A stretch of DNA of 64,000 nt from Strix aluco (GCF_031877795.1 NC_133971.1:84344446-84408445), one strand, 5' to 3'. Positions 11,401 to 25,560 are shown, numbered from the stretch's first letter. Notes: generated by a model not told the origin, from the letters alone. A program made the numbers and translations.

Positions 11401-12864
11401 TTAAACCTCTGTACAGCAAGTAGTCTTGAAGTGCGGTGAATCACAGCTCCTGCATGGCGAGGATGGAAAGGACCTGCTGGGTCACCTAGCCCTCTGCTTT
11501 GCTTTCAGAAGGTTCCTTCCTAATTAAAGCATGACTGGTGATTGCAAGATGTCTTGTTTGGGTGGTTTGATAAATTGTTATCCTCTCTGCAAGAAGTGAA
11601 AGTGTATTTACTAATGCAGTTGTAAACGTCTCAGCTGTGGGGTGGTTATTTACTGCACTATTCTAATGCAAATGTTTGTGGTTATGTTTGAATTGATCAT
11701 ACAGACAGTGCACACAAATTTTATTTCTTGGTGTATTTAGGCTTGTTTTTTTTCTCCGTTCTGCTGTATCTGTTCCACTATACACTACATAATAGAAATT
11801 GTTTGATGTGTAATTACCTGTCACTCAAGTGCCATTTTACAATATAGAGCTATATAAATTAAAATATTCTTCCTCCTCAAATTAATTTTGGTTCTTGGGG
11901 GTGAGATATTAGTGTTTGTCTGGAGAAGGTTTCACTAAATCATTTGGTACTTTATGCATTTATTTACTTTCAAATGAATTCTAAGTGAAAGGTAATGGCC
12001 TGTAGTTACAACTGCAGAAAAGAGCATTCATTGTGAGAGCCTTATGGTGGGCTGTGGTGCTCCCAGCATGGATGCAGCTTGAGTGCTCCAGTCTGATGGA
12101 TGTGAAATCACCAGTTGTACACTGTCAAAGAGGTGACAACTGCCCTCTTGTAAGGTGCATCTTGGGGCATGAGGTAGGGAAAGATTTAGGCATCGCAGCT
12201 GCAGTTTCCCAAATGAACTATTTTTTGAAGTTTTAGTCCTAAACCCCATATCTTCTACATGGTTCTTTTGTGGATGTGGGCAAGCATCAAAAATGGTAGC
12301 TCAGCTTGAGAAACATGGGGAAACTCTTCAGAATTGTTACTTCTTGTTTGGAGTGGTCCTGTAATACAGTATTGGCTTTTTAGTGTGTACAGAGGCAACA
12401 CACTTTGGAAAAATTGAGTCTGTGAGCAGGAAGTCTTGCCTTGAGACAGCCTGCTTTGTGATTAACAGTTTTGTCTGTAGCCTCTTAATACCTGCTGCAG
12501 ATGGGTTGATAGCTCAGAGGTAATCACTCTGATGCAGAAGTGCTGCTGATTGGAAGGTACAATGTGGCATCTTTTAATGTCTCCCCTCAATGTTTATTGG
12601 GGATAATCCTACCTTGGGGTAGGGATGGTCTTAAATCTGATGGATTTTGGATTAGATTAGATTTAGGTACCTAATCTATAGTGAGTAAAACTATTAGTTC
12701 GGATTTTGTAAGCACACAAAGAAATACAGAAAAATGTTGGAGACTTTTTGAACTTTATGTACTATTAGATAGTCAAGAAAGTGGACATTATTTTAGCTAC
12801 TGGCAATGATACCACCATGGGCTCATACTATAGGGCTATGCCTGGATCCATTGATTTCCATTGT

Positions 12865-12879
12865 GGGAGGGAGGGAGGG
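12865..12879 (+). repeat. Canonical G-quadruplex motif (GGGA)n
   Basis: The sequence GGGAGGGAGGGAGGG has four G3 runs with single-base loops, a class known to fold into very stable parallel quadruplexes. On a plus-strand transcript it would also be present in the RNA. Confidence 0.9.
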
Positions 12880-15800
12880 TGCTCCAGCTTGTTCTAAAAA
12901 CTACTGTAAGCTGCTAAGACCAATTACATTATTATTTTTTTAATTGTTAGTTGAAACTTGAACTTGATGAAGGCTGGAAACACAACAGAAATTACTATTA
13001 GTCTGTCAAAACTGAGCTTGAGCTTTTCTATGGAAGACCTACTACTGCCTTAAACACCTGGTTTCATTTTGATCTGTAGCTGCCTGGAGTCTGCCTGGCT
13101 GCATGGACCACTGAATGTGGTTGATATGTCAAGTCCATTGCGTACGCTCTGAGTGTCAACGCTTGTGTAGGTTGTGTTAAGTGTCAACATCCCTTATTTG
13201 TGGAAGATGATTCATTGGGGCCCATTTCTGCTAGAGCCAGAGCAAACCTGGAACAAAAATCCATGGCTTTTACAGTCACTTTTTTCTTTCAGCTTCCACT
13301 TCTATTTATTTTATGAAGCTGCTGGCACTGCAGGGACAGTTTGCTCTTCCTCTGCCACAGACGGAAACATTCTGTTTGCTGGGAGGTGCAGCTGCAACCT
13401 GTGTTTGGCAGTTTATATGGAGCAGCAAACTGAAACTCCAGTTGAAATGAACACTGTTTTTCTTAAATAAGAATTTGTTTAAGTGGAATCTGGTTAAAAA
13501 ACAGCTAAGAGTCTTTATGGAAGAGCTTCTGGTTTATACATGGCAGGGACGTGCACAAGCTTGCCAGCCTTTGGGAGAGGTGACCCTTCACAACAGTGTC
13601 CCTGGAAAGAGCAGGTTCTCAGTTCCCCTTAAATCTAGGCAGATTTTGAAGCGAGGGTGCAAAAAACCAGTCTAGCTTGTGTTAATACAAAGTGTATATA
13701 GATTTTTCTGAGACCTGTTTGTTTCAATGAAGAATGTGTAGGGATAGTCAGATCTGGTGTGTCGGGAAAGGCTTATAAAAGCATTCAGGACAATAAGCAG
13801 CTGCTTCTTCTGGCTGCTGGCATGATTTCTTCTGGCTACTTGGTGGTATACCTGACCAGGTGGGTCAGGTGTAAGCTGCTGCTTAGCCTGGGTCACCGTC
13901 TGAAGCCACGTCCTAGAGGACTTGTGTGTCCGTAGGTGATGGGCGCAAGCCTGGAAGAATGAACCCTCTCCCTGTGCTAGCAGTCCTGTTGCTACGTAGT
14001 GCTGTACATTGCAGGAGCCCAAATTGCTATCCAAAAGTATGAGTTTAAAGGTGGTCTCAGGAGCTCTAACTGCCTCTTAGTTTTCCTGATCACTTTGGTA
14101 TTTATAATCCACCCCTTACTCTCCTGTTGCTGTGAAAAAAAGCAAAACAGGCAGGAGACACCAATTATGTGCTTGAGAACAATGAAAGTTTATGGTATTG
14201 GAAATGCTGCCAAAACATGAAAAGGAAAGGGAAAGGATGAATCTGGGGAGAAGAAATATATTTTTCCGTTTCTCACATTGTGTGTATCAGTAATGGATGG
14301 AAAATTATTTCAAAGCTGTGAATTTTGTTTGTCCTTATAAAAACACTGTAATTTCTTTTTAAAGCTTCCCTTTGAATGTCTTGGCCAACCTCATTTCACA
14401 GCTAGATATATTCATCTCAGTTAAATGCAATGGACAAATCTACACAAAACAACTGCTTAACATTATAAGCAGCTTGCATAAACATGAATTATTAAGGTCA
14501 CAAAAGCTCCTAGAAACCAGCAGAAATGAGTGCACAGTTGCATTTCTTTTTTCAAAACATGCATTAATTAATAAGGGGCTTAGTGCCCAGTCTGTTTCTT
14601 CCCCCTGCTTCCATCAGATTTTGCTTTCATCAAGTAGGGGGGAAGTGTCATTTCTCTCTCCCCCTCCCCACTTTTCTTTGGCTGAAGCACAGAAATGTGC
14701 CAGACTTCATCCTGCACAAATCCGTCATTCACAGCTGTGATATCCTAAAAGGCTCAGGCGCGTTGTCTTGGGGGTGTCACAACAGCAACGCACCCTCTGA
14801 GATGGCCAGGGGTTTCATTTTATGCCTGCCTGGACTGCCTGTGTGCCTGCTGGGATAGGAGCAGGGCACTGAATTCAAGTTGCCAGGAGCTAAAGAGTAG
14901 TCGTGTGTATTTGGGCAGTGCAGAGAAGGCAAGGTGCTCACAGGATGAGTGTGGAAGAGGAGAAGACAATAATGGGGATGTGGTAGTAGCTAGAGGTCCC
15001 ATCCTCCCTCTGGAAGTGCCACACACCCCAGTTTGTGTAGGTGTAGACATCATGTCTGCTGGTGGTCCCCTCCACATGATGTGGGCATAGGCAGCGCCCG
15101 GTGGCTGTGGTGCCCCTGGACATTGGAGGTGCAGGAGTGTTTAGTGGGAGCTTCTCTCCAGCCCTTTCCAGCACAGGAAAGAATATCAGGGGCTTGACTG
15201 GGAAATGGGACATGTGGGCTGCTGTGATTGAGGGGCCAAGCCCTGCTTGTATGCAGAGTAAGGTCAAAGTGCATGTAAATATATGTCAAAGTCAACACTG
15301 GGAGCTGTTTGCAGCAAGGAGTTGAAGAAGAACAAAACAGGAATAGAATTATATTAATTTTTAAAATTTATTTTTTCAGTTGTGGTGCTGGCTAGAGTGG
15401 AAGCAAGTCAGACTAACTGTGAGGAGGGAGGAGGCTGCAGTGGTCGAGGTGGGAGACAAGAACTGCAATGGTGGGTGCTGGTTGTGTGGGTGGTGGGGGA
15501 AGGCTGATTCTCAGCAAGTTTATGCAGGAAGACGCAGCTCAAATGAGAGAGTTTATTCATGGAAACCTATGTTTGGGAGAGAGAATATCTTCAGAGATGG
15601 TCCTAAAATGTAAAATGTATTAAGAGACAGGAAGTGAACTTGTGTATAAGGAAGTTAAGTCTTGGGATCCTGGAGACAGCAAATGGCTTGAGATTTTCTT
15701 GCCTGGTTTGTACTGTAAGTAAAGCCTCTGAGGCAGACACCTCTCTGTGTTTGTCATGAGTTCAGTGCAGAGAAGATGGGGATGAAGGCTGATGGTTGGT

Positions 15801-17029
15801 AACTCTTCTCTCTGGGGTCATGGCATCTGCAGAAGAAACTCAGATATCCAGTATCTGGATTACTGAGCTCCAGAAAGAGAAAACTGGCATTTTTTGGCCT
15901 TGCTGGGTTTTAGTGATTCCACTTTTGCTTTGTGCCTTGATGAAATCTAATGCAAATGTCAAGGCATCAAATGTAGTCTTTTAAAAATCTTCCTAGGTAC
16001 CACACCTGCTCTCTATCTGTGAGGAATCTAATTTCTGCAGCCGCTGGAGAAACAGTTGAAGGAGAGACAAATGTTAAAGCCATTATTCAAATGCTTCTAT
16101 TCTGGGGTGGGTACTTGGTTTTAATTTACCAAATGGCAAAATGTTTCTTTGGGGTAAGTTTGGAGGGAGAAGCTGCCTCCAGCATGCTGTGAGATAGGAC
16201 ACAATGGCCACAGTGCAAGTATTTACCCTGTAGGATAACTTTTATGGAGGCAGCCTTGTTAAACAGCAAGAAAAATGTTTGTCCCATGCTTTATTCCAGC
16301 ACGGTTTCTGAAAATAACTAGTCAGGAGCTGCTTTTGATATATAATAAAAAAGCTCTAAGCAACAAAGGGGCTTTAAAACAAGCAAAGACTTGACATATT
16401 TGTTAATACGCAGGGTAGCAGTGCATTAATTTTAAGGATAGCTTTTTAGGTTTTTTTTTTTTAAATGAAATGAGGACACTAATTAAAATTAATCCATTTA
16501 TAAATCTTTCCACATCCCATTTGAAAGCGTAAATAAAACATTTGCCTTGTCTGTCTCTCTTCTCACTGTGAGACCATACAGACCATGTAACCTTTAACTC
16601 TTCAAAGTAATGAGCAGAGAAAGCTGTCTTAAATGATTTAGTAAAAGATACAAAAACTGGTTGCATAGTGGAGATGGCTTTTAAAGAGTGAGGAAGATGG
16701 CAGCAGGAATGTTGGGAGTGCCTTAAAATGTTTTTTAATGCTTGCCTTTGGGAGCAGAACTTCAGTGAATTCATCCCTGTGTATTTTATAATGCAAATTA
16801 TCACTCTGAGAAATGCAGATCAAGGAAGACAGCCAACAGACAGCTCGTTTTCATGAGAGGGGTGAGAATGGAGGGCAGGGAGGCAGCCGGGGCAGGAAAC
16901 TGCTCAGGTTTGCAGCTCCCAAACCTAGGAAGGATTTGCACTGGCAGGGTTGGGAAACAAGAGAGGTGGCCAAGTGGGTCAGATAGAGCACTCCACAAAG
17001 ATGCCAAATCCGATTAATTTCTGTGATTC

Positions 17030-17053
17030 AAAAAAAGAAAAAAAAAGGGGGGG
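17030..17053 (+). repeat. A-tract followed by G7
   Basis: Seventeen positions of A with one G interruption run directly into seven G. This is simple sequence with an unusual purine switch. No retrocopy is visible upstream. Confidence 0.85.
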
Positions 17054-20000
17054 CTTATGGCAATGAAACTTTTTGAAGTTGTACTTCTGTGACACTTGAG
17101 ACTGCTGCGTTGCCGATGCTGAAGATATTATTCAGTGCCTTGTTTAAAAAGGAAGCTAAACATGACCTTGGGTCTGCCATTGTTGGTACCTCCTCAATGT
17201 ATGTTAATTAGTAAAGACCGTGAGAAAAGTAGTACAGCTGCTGAGGGAACTATATATTCTAATTTTTTAATGTGTTCCAGATATTATCAATTGTGCCTAC
17301 AGATCTTTTGTACAGTTATGGCTGTGTGGATGTTGCCAGTGTCTGTGCAGTCACGCGCCACATTAAGGCACTTGCAGATACAGTGGTGACAAAGCTGTTA
17401 AAAAACAAAAAAACCCTGAAACAATCAAAAAAACCCCTTTAAATGATATTTTAAACTGTAACATAAGCTGTGTGTCTCTGCTCTGTCTTAGGCCACACAG
17501 ACGGGAGGAGATAGCACGGGACAGGTCTGTTGTGTGTGAGGATGCTCCCCTCTGCTTTCATATGCAGATTTTTAATAAGGAAACTATGCATCTCTGCTTC
17601 TTGTCACTTCTATCCCTGGGATGTTTTGCATCCCTTGCTATCATCTATTGGTTTCTTGCTCTTTGGTCTTGATGTCTGTTCTTTATAAACCTTCCAGCCT
17701 GAAATCTGCCCAGCCCTGACCCCACCCTGGCTCCCAGCCCTATTTGCCAACACTAAAGCTCAGCAGCTGCAGACAAAGTGAAGGTAGGAGGAGAAAATTG
17801 CAAATCCCCAGAGCAAAATGTGCAAACCAAGTTGTCCTAGCTTGGGAAGGAGCGGCTTGCTATGGCTCTCCTACAGATGCAAATAGGCAAGGATTTTGTT
17901 TGGTGAATTAGCAGAATGAGAGTTTAGATAGAGAGTTGTTTCCAGCAGTGTTTGTACTCTAAATATTTATCCATAGTGAGTAGGCACATTGTTCTACCTT
18001 TCCCAGAAAAGTCATGCCCAGGTAGGAGATTTGAGCCCTCTTTCCCCCAAGGCTAATGAGATTTAGCTTCATGATAGCAAGTTTGTGCCTCTTAAGTTGC
18101 TGGGACCTAGTGTTTTAAGCTGTGCTTTGTAATCAGTCTCCTTTTGGGAAGGCATAAAGAGACAAATGTTGCAATTGCAGGGGTTAAGGCTTCACTAGGT
18201 GTTTTCTTGGGGTCTTCCTTCTCCCTGGGTGCAGCGAGAGATGGAGGAGCACAGGAGGACATGGATGAGGACTCACCTTCCACCTCACCAGCAAATGAGA
18301 GGATTTTTCGTTGCAGAAAGCAACTTTGCATGGGGCTGTGATGGGTTTTTTGTCTGTGTGTTCTGTTTTCTGTTTTAAAGTGCTGTGCAAAATGACTTGC
18401 TTCCAACTACAGATTCAAAACTGCTAACCACCCACTGTACAGCTGCTAATGCACAGATTATCTCCACAGCCAACAGCTTTAAGTAATCAAACAGAGATAA
18501 TTTTACCTCTGTGACCCAACAAATAAACACCAGAATCAGGAAAAATCCTCTCGCCCACACAATCCTACTCAGGTTTTCAAGGACAGGGTAAAGGGTTTAA
18601 TCAAAACCAGCGGCAGTAACAAAGTCACCAGGTTTGTCCTGTCTTGGGTCGATGGTGAGATATGGCCGTGCAGTGGTGTGAGGTGCTGTCAGGAGGTCAA
18701 GGTGCTCCGTAACCTGATGAGACCATCTCTTCTGCTGCTGCGGAAGACATTAAATGAATAGAGCATACATTGAAAGTTGTGGATACAGTCCTGCTGTTGT
18801 GTATGCAGTCCTGTTTTTACAGGAAAAATTGTGGTTTGGAATGGCTTTCATTAATGACTTCAACCTTTAACTTTCTGTTCTGAAGAACAGATGCTTCTCA
18901 CAGCTATCAGGGGTTTAGTACCATTAAGAAAATACGATTGTTACATATCTTAACATTGAATCCATGGCTTCTTCCTCACTGACCTATCTCTAACATCAAG
19001 AAAGAAGAAAATTCTAGCCCAAAAGTCATACCAGAAAACATACCGTTTTACACTTTAAAAGTGTTTCTTTTTGCTTTTATTTCCCAAGTTAGCTGATCAT
19101 GACTGTTTTATTCAAAATGAAGTCTCACCTTTATTGTGTTAGTAATTTTTAGCTGCTCAGAGCTTCTCTCATTTTCCCTGCCCTTTTCCCCTTTGTTCTA
19201 GGAAACTCATTTCCTTATTCCTGCTATTAAGGATACTTAGCATGTTGTCATTGGGAAGCAGCACTCCTTTCTTCATGGAAAGAAGCTGCTTAATGTTTCA
19301 TGCATTACAGTGAATAATTAAATAAAGAAAAATATCTAAGCCCACAAAACTAGCTGGCAGCTGAAAGGAAGAAAGCATTTGCAGTCTGCTGGGGAAAAGT
19401 GACACTCCTGGCCTGGTGTCTTAAACCACAAGGGTAAGGTTTAAAAATGAATACGTCTGGCATGACATTCAAAAAATCTGGATTTTTCAACTTTCCGTGC
19501 ATTTATAACATTAATCTTTAATTGTCATATTCTTGAGCCACTGGCTGTGAGAACAGAGCTGAAATTGCTGGGGCTAAGGAAAACCAGGCTGGTAAGTGGA
19601 ATGAAGTGTCTGCAGGGACCGCGACCTTGTGAACTGCCAGGGATGGAAAGGCTGTCAGCTCTCAGGCAGGCAAGGAGCTTGGCAGCCCGATAGCGTATGG
19701 CACTAGCAGTCTTCATGCAGGATGTCTAAATAAGGGGTTTTATTGGCCTTTATATTGCTTTTCACCCTTTTTGGTGTGCTACAGTCATTGCCCTTTTTCT
19801 TTTGATTTTATAACAAATCTTAAAACACAGCTGTTGGGCTCTGCAGAAATGGGATGAAAAACTGGGGAGATGGGACTTCTGTGCTGGGAGTTGGGAGAGG
19901 GGTAACTGCTCTCAAAATGGTCTAAGCAGACCATGGCATTTTTTTCTTTTCAAATAAAATGAGAACTAAACTGTAATTTTGCAGTGACCTTTGCTATTTT

Positions 20001-23000
20001 ACAAAAGTAGATCAGACACTTGCCATCCTCATGCCAGAGGAAGCATCATTCTAAGAGTAATTCGGGCCCCAGCTACAAATGGGGATGTGTGTTTTGTGTT
20101 TTTTTTTTCTTTTTTTCCCCCTATCTAGTTTTCCCCTTAGCTGCACATATCATCTCAAACTGATAACATGCTTTAGCAGAATTTGCTGAGACCAGAGACA
20201 GATGCAGACTTGTGCAGAGCAATAGCTCACTGTGCTGTTGCACACCCCTTTGAATTTGGTTAGTATTACTCCCATCAGCTGGGGTAGGAGCCTTTACGTT
20301 CTCCTTTCTCTACCCGTGTGCACTGGCTGAGATGTGTAGGCTGGATCACATAATTTGTGTCTGCATCTTTCCACTGCCTTTTGCATTTTCCTCTCCCTGT
20401 GTGATCTGCAGCTCTGGCTGCAGTGGGGACACAGTGAGCAGGACTGTGGTGATGCCCTGTACCACCATGAGAGTTACTGATATGAATCTGGTGTGCTTGA
20501 TACACACCAGAGCGACTGCTCTAATAACCAGAGGACATCTCGCAGCCCTACAGCTTTCACGTGCTTCGCTGCTCTGCCAGGATGATTCTGGCCTGACCTC
20601 TGCTCAGAGTGAGAGATTAGGTCCAATTTGTCTTGTAGCAAAGCAGGGTGAGGCTTAGGGAGCTGTTGCGGCATCCTGGAGAGTATACAAAACAAGGAGA
20701 AAGGGGACTTTTTGGTTCCCAAAAGACTGTCACAAATTTTTGTTGAGGGTTGGGCTGTGTCAATGCTGTTAACTGTTCTGCTGGTTTATCTGTGTACTGC
20801 TGAAACAGTGGCCCTTTAGATCATGTCCACCAGCTCTTCCCTAAATTAACAGAATCTGCACTGAATGGCTCGTACTTGGTAAGACAGATAAAGAAAAGAG
20901 AAGAAACGGTTTGTGAGGAAATGTGGATTTTAATTACTGCCTCTTGCACCTCATCTGTGATAGCTCACCAGTTTGTGATCAGCTGTATGGCAGAAAGGAT
21001 AGTGGCATTTTAAATGTGCTGCTTATACTGCTGGTTTAGACTTTTCCTGTAGACTTGATTCAAAAAGGTACATAACCACACATCTAGTTTGAATTGCATG
21101 AATACTATTACTGAAATTAGTGACACTATTCCTGTGGTTCATTTAAGATGCGTGGTTGCAGCATGCCCCAATTCCCGTTGAAATAGGTGGAAGAATTTCC
21201 CGCTGTTATGATAAACCCAGATCAGGTCCTAAATCCAATTAACCCTTTGGGTGCATGCACTGATGTTTGCTTATCACAGTACCGTGGTCTGGGAGCAGTA
21301 CAAATACCGGCATGCCCTGCACTGACCAAAATGCTTTCCATATGCTGTACCGAAGGAGGAGCTCTCCTGGGCCCCAAATGCTCTGCAGTTTATCTTCTGA
21401 TGTTGCTCTGTGTTACCACCTGATTACTCCTCTGCCTTGACCACTCTTGTTTTTGTTTAGGAGAAACTGCATTTTCTCTGTGCATGAGTAACAGGTAAGA
21501 GGAGTCACTGTGCTTGAGAGCTCTGGTGTCTGTAGGAGGACAATGGCAGCCAGACCTGGAAATCCAGTAACCCTGGTACCACTGACCCGAGGATTAAACC
21601 CTTCTCACTGAAACATGAGTGCAGACTGCCAAGTTGCCTGTGATAAACTTTAAAGAACTGGGAATAAAACCATGCATGCATCTATTTCCTTTGCAGCAAC
21701 TTTTTAGCTGGAGGCTCTTAAATTGCTTCAGCAATGAATGGAGAGCCCCTGCAAGAGACCTGGCAGCACTTAGCTATGCTCCAGGATCCCATTCGTGGGG
21801 TTTTGTTTGTTTGTCGTCTGGATTAAACGGATTAAAGACTTAACCTTTGTACAGCGTTTCAAATAATAACATGTTTGTCCTCATTCTATGTGTCAGGGAA
21901 ACGTTTTTTCCTCTCTTCTAATTTTCATGATACAAGATCTGAGAGTGGACAGGTTTGCGTAAAGTCAGGTCTCATGCTTTAAACCCCTGTAAATTTAGCG
22001 CAATGCCCCCATTCTTCTCTGTCCGGTGGTGTTGCTGGGACCAAGGCAGGGTACCCCCTTCAGCCACCCATCCCAAGTACTGGGAGTGGTCATGTTGGTG
22101 AGGGGCTGCAGTCTGAGCTGCCAGCTCCTTGTCCAGCCACCATGCCTCTGGGCTGCGTTTTTCATAATCAGAAATAAAATTTATGCTGTCAGATGGGACC
22201 TTGCTGCATGTCAGTCTGCCACATGATGGCTGGCTGTGGCAGTTCTTCACCTCCTGCTCTGGAGCAGCTTTTTTTAAACAGGTTTCAGAGATTTGCAGTT
22301 TGCAGCATAGCTGTTTGAGTGGCAATGGCTTTTTTTCTCCCTTTTCTTTTGGGATTATTTGAACAGCGACTGAAGTTTTCAAAGGCATCCAAGTGATTTA
22401 ATGAATTTATTCTCATCTGCAGAAAAAGACTAAAATTGTATTGCATTTAAGAGGGACTCGAGAGGTGTCTTGAGCTTGAATCTTTTATCTCTTCCCTATG
22501 CATATTCCTCATGTGATTAAGGGAAGACCCAAGACCACCTTTGGGACCAGCTGGTTCCACCTGCAGATATGCCATCTGCAAGCATGTCTAGGACTTGCTC
22601 TCCTCAGCATGGTGCAGCACCTGCATGGTCTGGGGGATGCCCAAGAGACAGCCAGGTCAGCGGAGGAGTATGGGTGGCCCAGGCGTGAAGATCTTGTCCT
22701 TGGAGCTGCTTCCCTAGAAATAGCACCAAGCCAAGAGACACTGTGTGTGGGGACGGGATTTCTTGGGGGTGGGATTTCTTGAGGTTGAAGTGTGTGGGGA
22801 AAAAGTTCCCCTCTGGCAGGTCACTCTCTGTCAGGGAGGATGACCCTCCTGTCTGCAGCCTGGGTAAAAGCAGTCCACCAGGGGACTGTTTTTGGACAGG
22901 TGGCAGTGCTCCTTTTGACTGTTCACAACTGACTGGATGTAACAAAGATGATAGGACTTTATCATCTGGATTAGATACCAGTTTTACCATCTGGACTGTC

Positions 23001-25439
23001 ATCACATTCAGTAACTGTTACCCCCTCCATCAAATTGCAGTTCTTTTCTAGACAGAACAGCCAATGTAAATAGTAATTTATAAACTACAATACATAGAAA
23101 ACCCACAGATCTACAGATCTGTAACCAAAAGGCTGTAGGATCCAGCCACGCTCAGGACCTCAGTGACAACTGCTTTCCCTCCAAAGATAGCACATGCAGT
23201 GTCAGCCTCTGAGGAAGGTTGTTACCATCAAGGACTTTCCTCTACAGAAACAGGTTTTTAAAGAACTGTCTGAATATTGCCTAAAAATGTACTTTAAAGA
23301 GAATCCTTATTAAAAGTGATGTAACAAGAGGAGTATTTACTTTTCTACTTGATCCTGGAACTGGTAAGTCACAGGTAGTTAACCATTCTCTGCATTTTAG
23401 AGAGGGTTTTATCTTGGAAGAAATTTGCCTTGTTGTTCCTAAATTTAGAAGATGTGAGTGCCCTTGTGTCTCCTGTGCACACAGGGAATACAGACTGAGC
23501 TTGAGCAATACATGTTAAATTTGCCAACAGATCTCCACTGCAATAAATACCTCTTGCAACATAACACTGAAATTTGTGGATTGCAAGTCTGTGCTTTCTG
23601 GAGTATCGTATACTTCATCCACTCCACCAAATGCCCATAAGGAAATTGTAAGTGAAATTAAACCACTGTGTATGAGAGTGAACTTGCACAGACAGTTGAT
23701 TTAGGACACAAACACCTCATTCTGGCTCTTGACCATACAATTTTTGGAAGCAATTCACAGAAAGTATGTGATAGTCAAACAAGTTGGGTTGGACACTGGG
23801 CTGTGTGGTGGGTAACATGAAAAAATAGATGGAAATATGGCTACAAATTTGAAATTTTATCTTTGGAAACTCTGTGTAGCATTTCTGAGAGCTCCACTTG
23901 ACCTACAACTGCTGGATAAAGGCAGTAAAAGAGATGTAAAGGCAGTCAAAGTGAATTAATTAAAAAAGTCCAAGTAAATATTAATAGGACCTGCTATATT
24001 CAACAACTTACAAGCGTGTCTGGCATTTATAGATGAACACTGCTGTTTGTTACATATTACATTAAAGAAGAATCCTGAACCAACATATCAAAATGTCAAA
24101 CTAACACAGCATTTTTCTTTGATCTCCTTTTTTGTTAAAATGAATTATTGATAGCCTTTTTCATGGCTGGCAGAAAAGATTTCTGATTTTTATTTGCGTG
24201 TTAGATCAAATCTATTCATTCTGTAGGCAGAGATCTTTACAACAGTATCTAGATGTGATACGTGCAATTACAGAGCTCAGATTCTTTCTAGTGGGGAATG
24301 TTCTCCCCACCCATCCCTTGTTGCTGTGATTTCTTAAGCTGCTATTTTCATTGGAAGTCCTTAAACAAATATATAGCCCACCCTGGAGCCTGCAGTCAGG
24401 ATGAGGGTGTGATGGTTTTGTGTGGGCCCACACACCACACTGGTGGGTCCAGCTCCATAGAGGGATCTGAGCTCTTTTACCCAGGATCAGTGGAGAAAAA
24501 CCTGCTTGGCTTCCAGCAGTGTGGCTTGGGACCTTTTTTGCCAGAGTGAGGTCAGATTTGTGCTAAGTTTCAGAAAGCCCAGGTGGAGATAGGGTGTGCA
24601 CAGTTCATGGGTTTTTGGTGGCACTGGGGGATAACAAGGTCTTTATTAGACACTGTCACCTTCTCTGGACACCAGCAAAGCCTTGATCCCCTGCAAGAGC
24701 TCTCAGCTGCTCCAAGTTGCATGGTTTGCAAAATTCTTTTACTTTTGAAATGTTACCCCAACTATGGTTCTGGCAGTCGTGTGTTTCTTAAGGGTCCACC
24801 TCACCCCTGGAACTTGGCAGCCCCCAAACCCATTTGCTGTGCTCCGCCTACAGATGAAGTAGTTTTGGCTTGTTTTATTTTAAGGTCAAACATCTTTATC
24901 AGAGTAACAGAGAAAACAGACCTTCCTCCTCCTGGTCTCCTGTTCATCCTGCTTGGCATTTTTAATTTCTTCAGAAGGATGCTGCCTGAGTTTGGCAGTT
25001 GTTGTTGGGGCTTCTCCTCTGATGTTTCTGGGTTTGCTCAGGTGCAAGGAAGGCAGGTGCAAGACATGGCCTGCAGGCTCATGGAGGGTCTTACATTTGA
25101 ATGGATTAAAATTGTCTTGCTCAATTTTACTCAGAATAAATTGACTAAGGATGTGGGTGAGGGTGGCCTTAGGCAGAGTGCTGTATGGAGGACAGAGGGA
25201 CACACCTTCTCATACTCCGCCATCCCCAAATGTGCTTCTGTTACCTGCATCCCGTTACAGATTTGGGGAGCGCAGTTCCCTCCCTGCAATTTCAGGTGAG
25301 GGGACTAGTGGTCTTTGCCTTTCTGTGCCTTGATGGAGATGCAAATCCTGTGAGCATCTTTCCCTAACTTCTGCAGTCTCTCAGCCAGCAGGTCTGCCTG
25401 CTTTCTTCATGCTGAAATCAGATTTTCTCTCTCTGTTCC

Positions 25440-25560
25440 GCTGACCCACTTTAGGCTCTTTGAAGGCGCGGCGGAGCTCCCCGGCGGCTGCAGCTCTGCC
25501 TTTGGGGGACATGGATGGGCGGTGGAGCTGAGAGGACGAAACAGCAGCAGCACTCCCAAA
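25440..25560. promoter_or_regulatory. Small CpG cluster, candidate alternative promoter, exon or enhancer
   Basis: About nine CpG dinucleotides fall within roughly 130 bp, including GGCGCGGCGG and CCCCGGCGGC, in surroundings that are nearly CpG-free for kilobases. It is much smaller than the island at 4.1-4.8 kb. Possible explanations are an alternative first exon, an enhancer-associated CpG patch, or an exon on the minus strand, where a frame (25381-25626) gives a basic segment reading AGELRRAFKEPKVGQRNRERK-like sequence. I do not recognise that segment as any known family. Confidence 0.35.

Larger units (their letters stand above)
8401..25439. other. Long non-coding stretch, presumed intron; no gene recognised
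   Basis: I found no exon with recognisable protein similarity. Simple-sequence features include a (GGGA)n G-quadruplex motif at 12865-12879, a near-palindrome at 12658-12678, an A/G tract at 17030-17053 and T-rich runs near 16449 and 20101. Around 8440-8900 there is AT-rich, TAATTA-containing sequence of the kind seen in conserved enhancers, but conservation cannot be judged here. Around 11435-11540 there may be a faint CR1-like 3' remnant. The longest open frame is 238 codons at 24583-25299 and is not recognised. Confidence 0.4.

Noticed and set aside
11435..11540. Possible CR1 3' remnant (GGATGGAAAGGACCTGCTGG...CACCTAGCCC)
   Set aside because: Only a short phrase resembles the CR1 3' end and no collinear landmarks follow; too weak to annotate.
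12505..12570. tRNA-like A box (TAGCTCAGAGG)
   Set aside because: No B box, no matching acceptor or anticodon stems; a chance match to a short motif.
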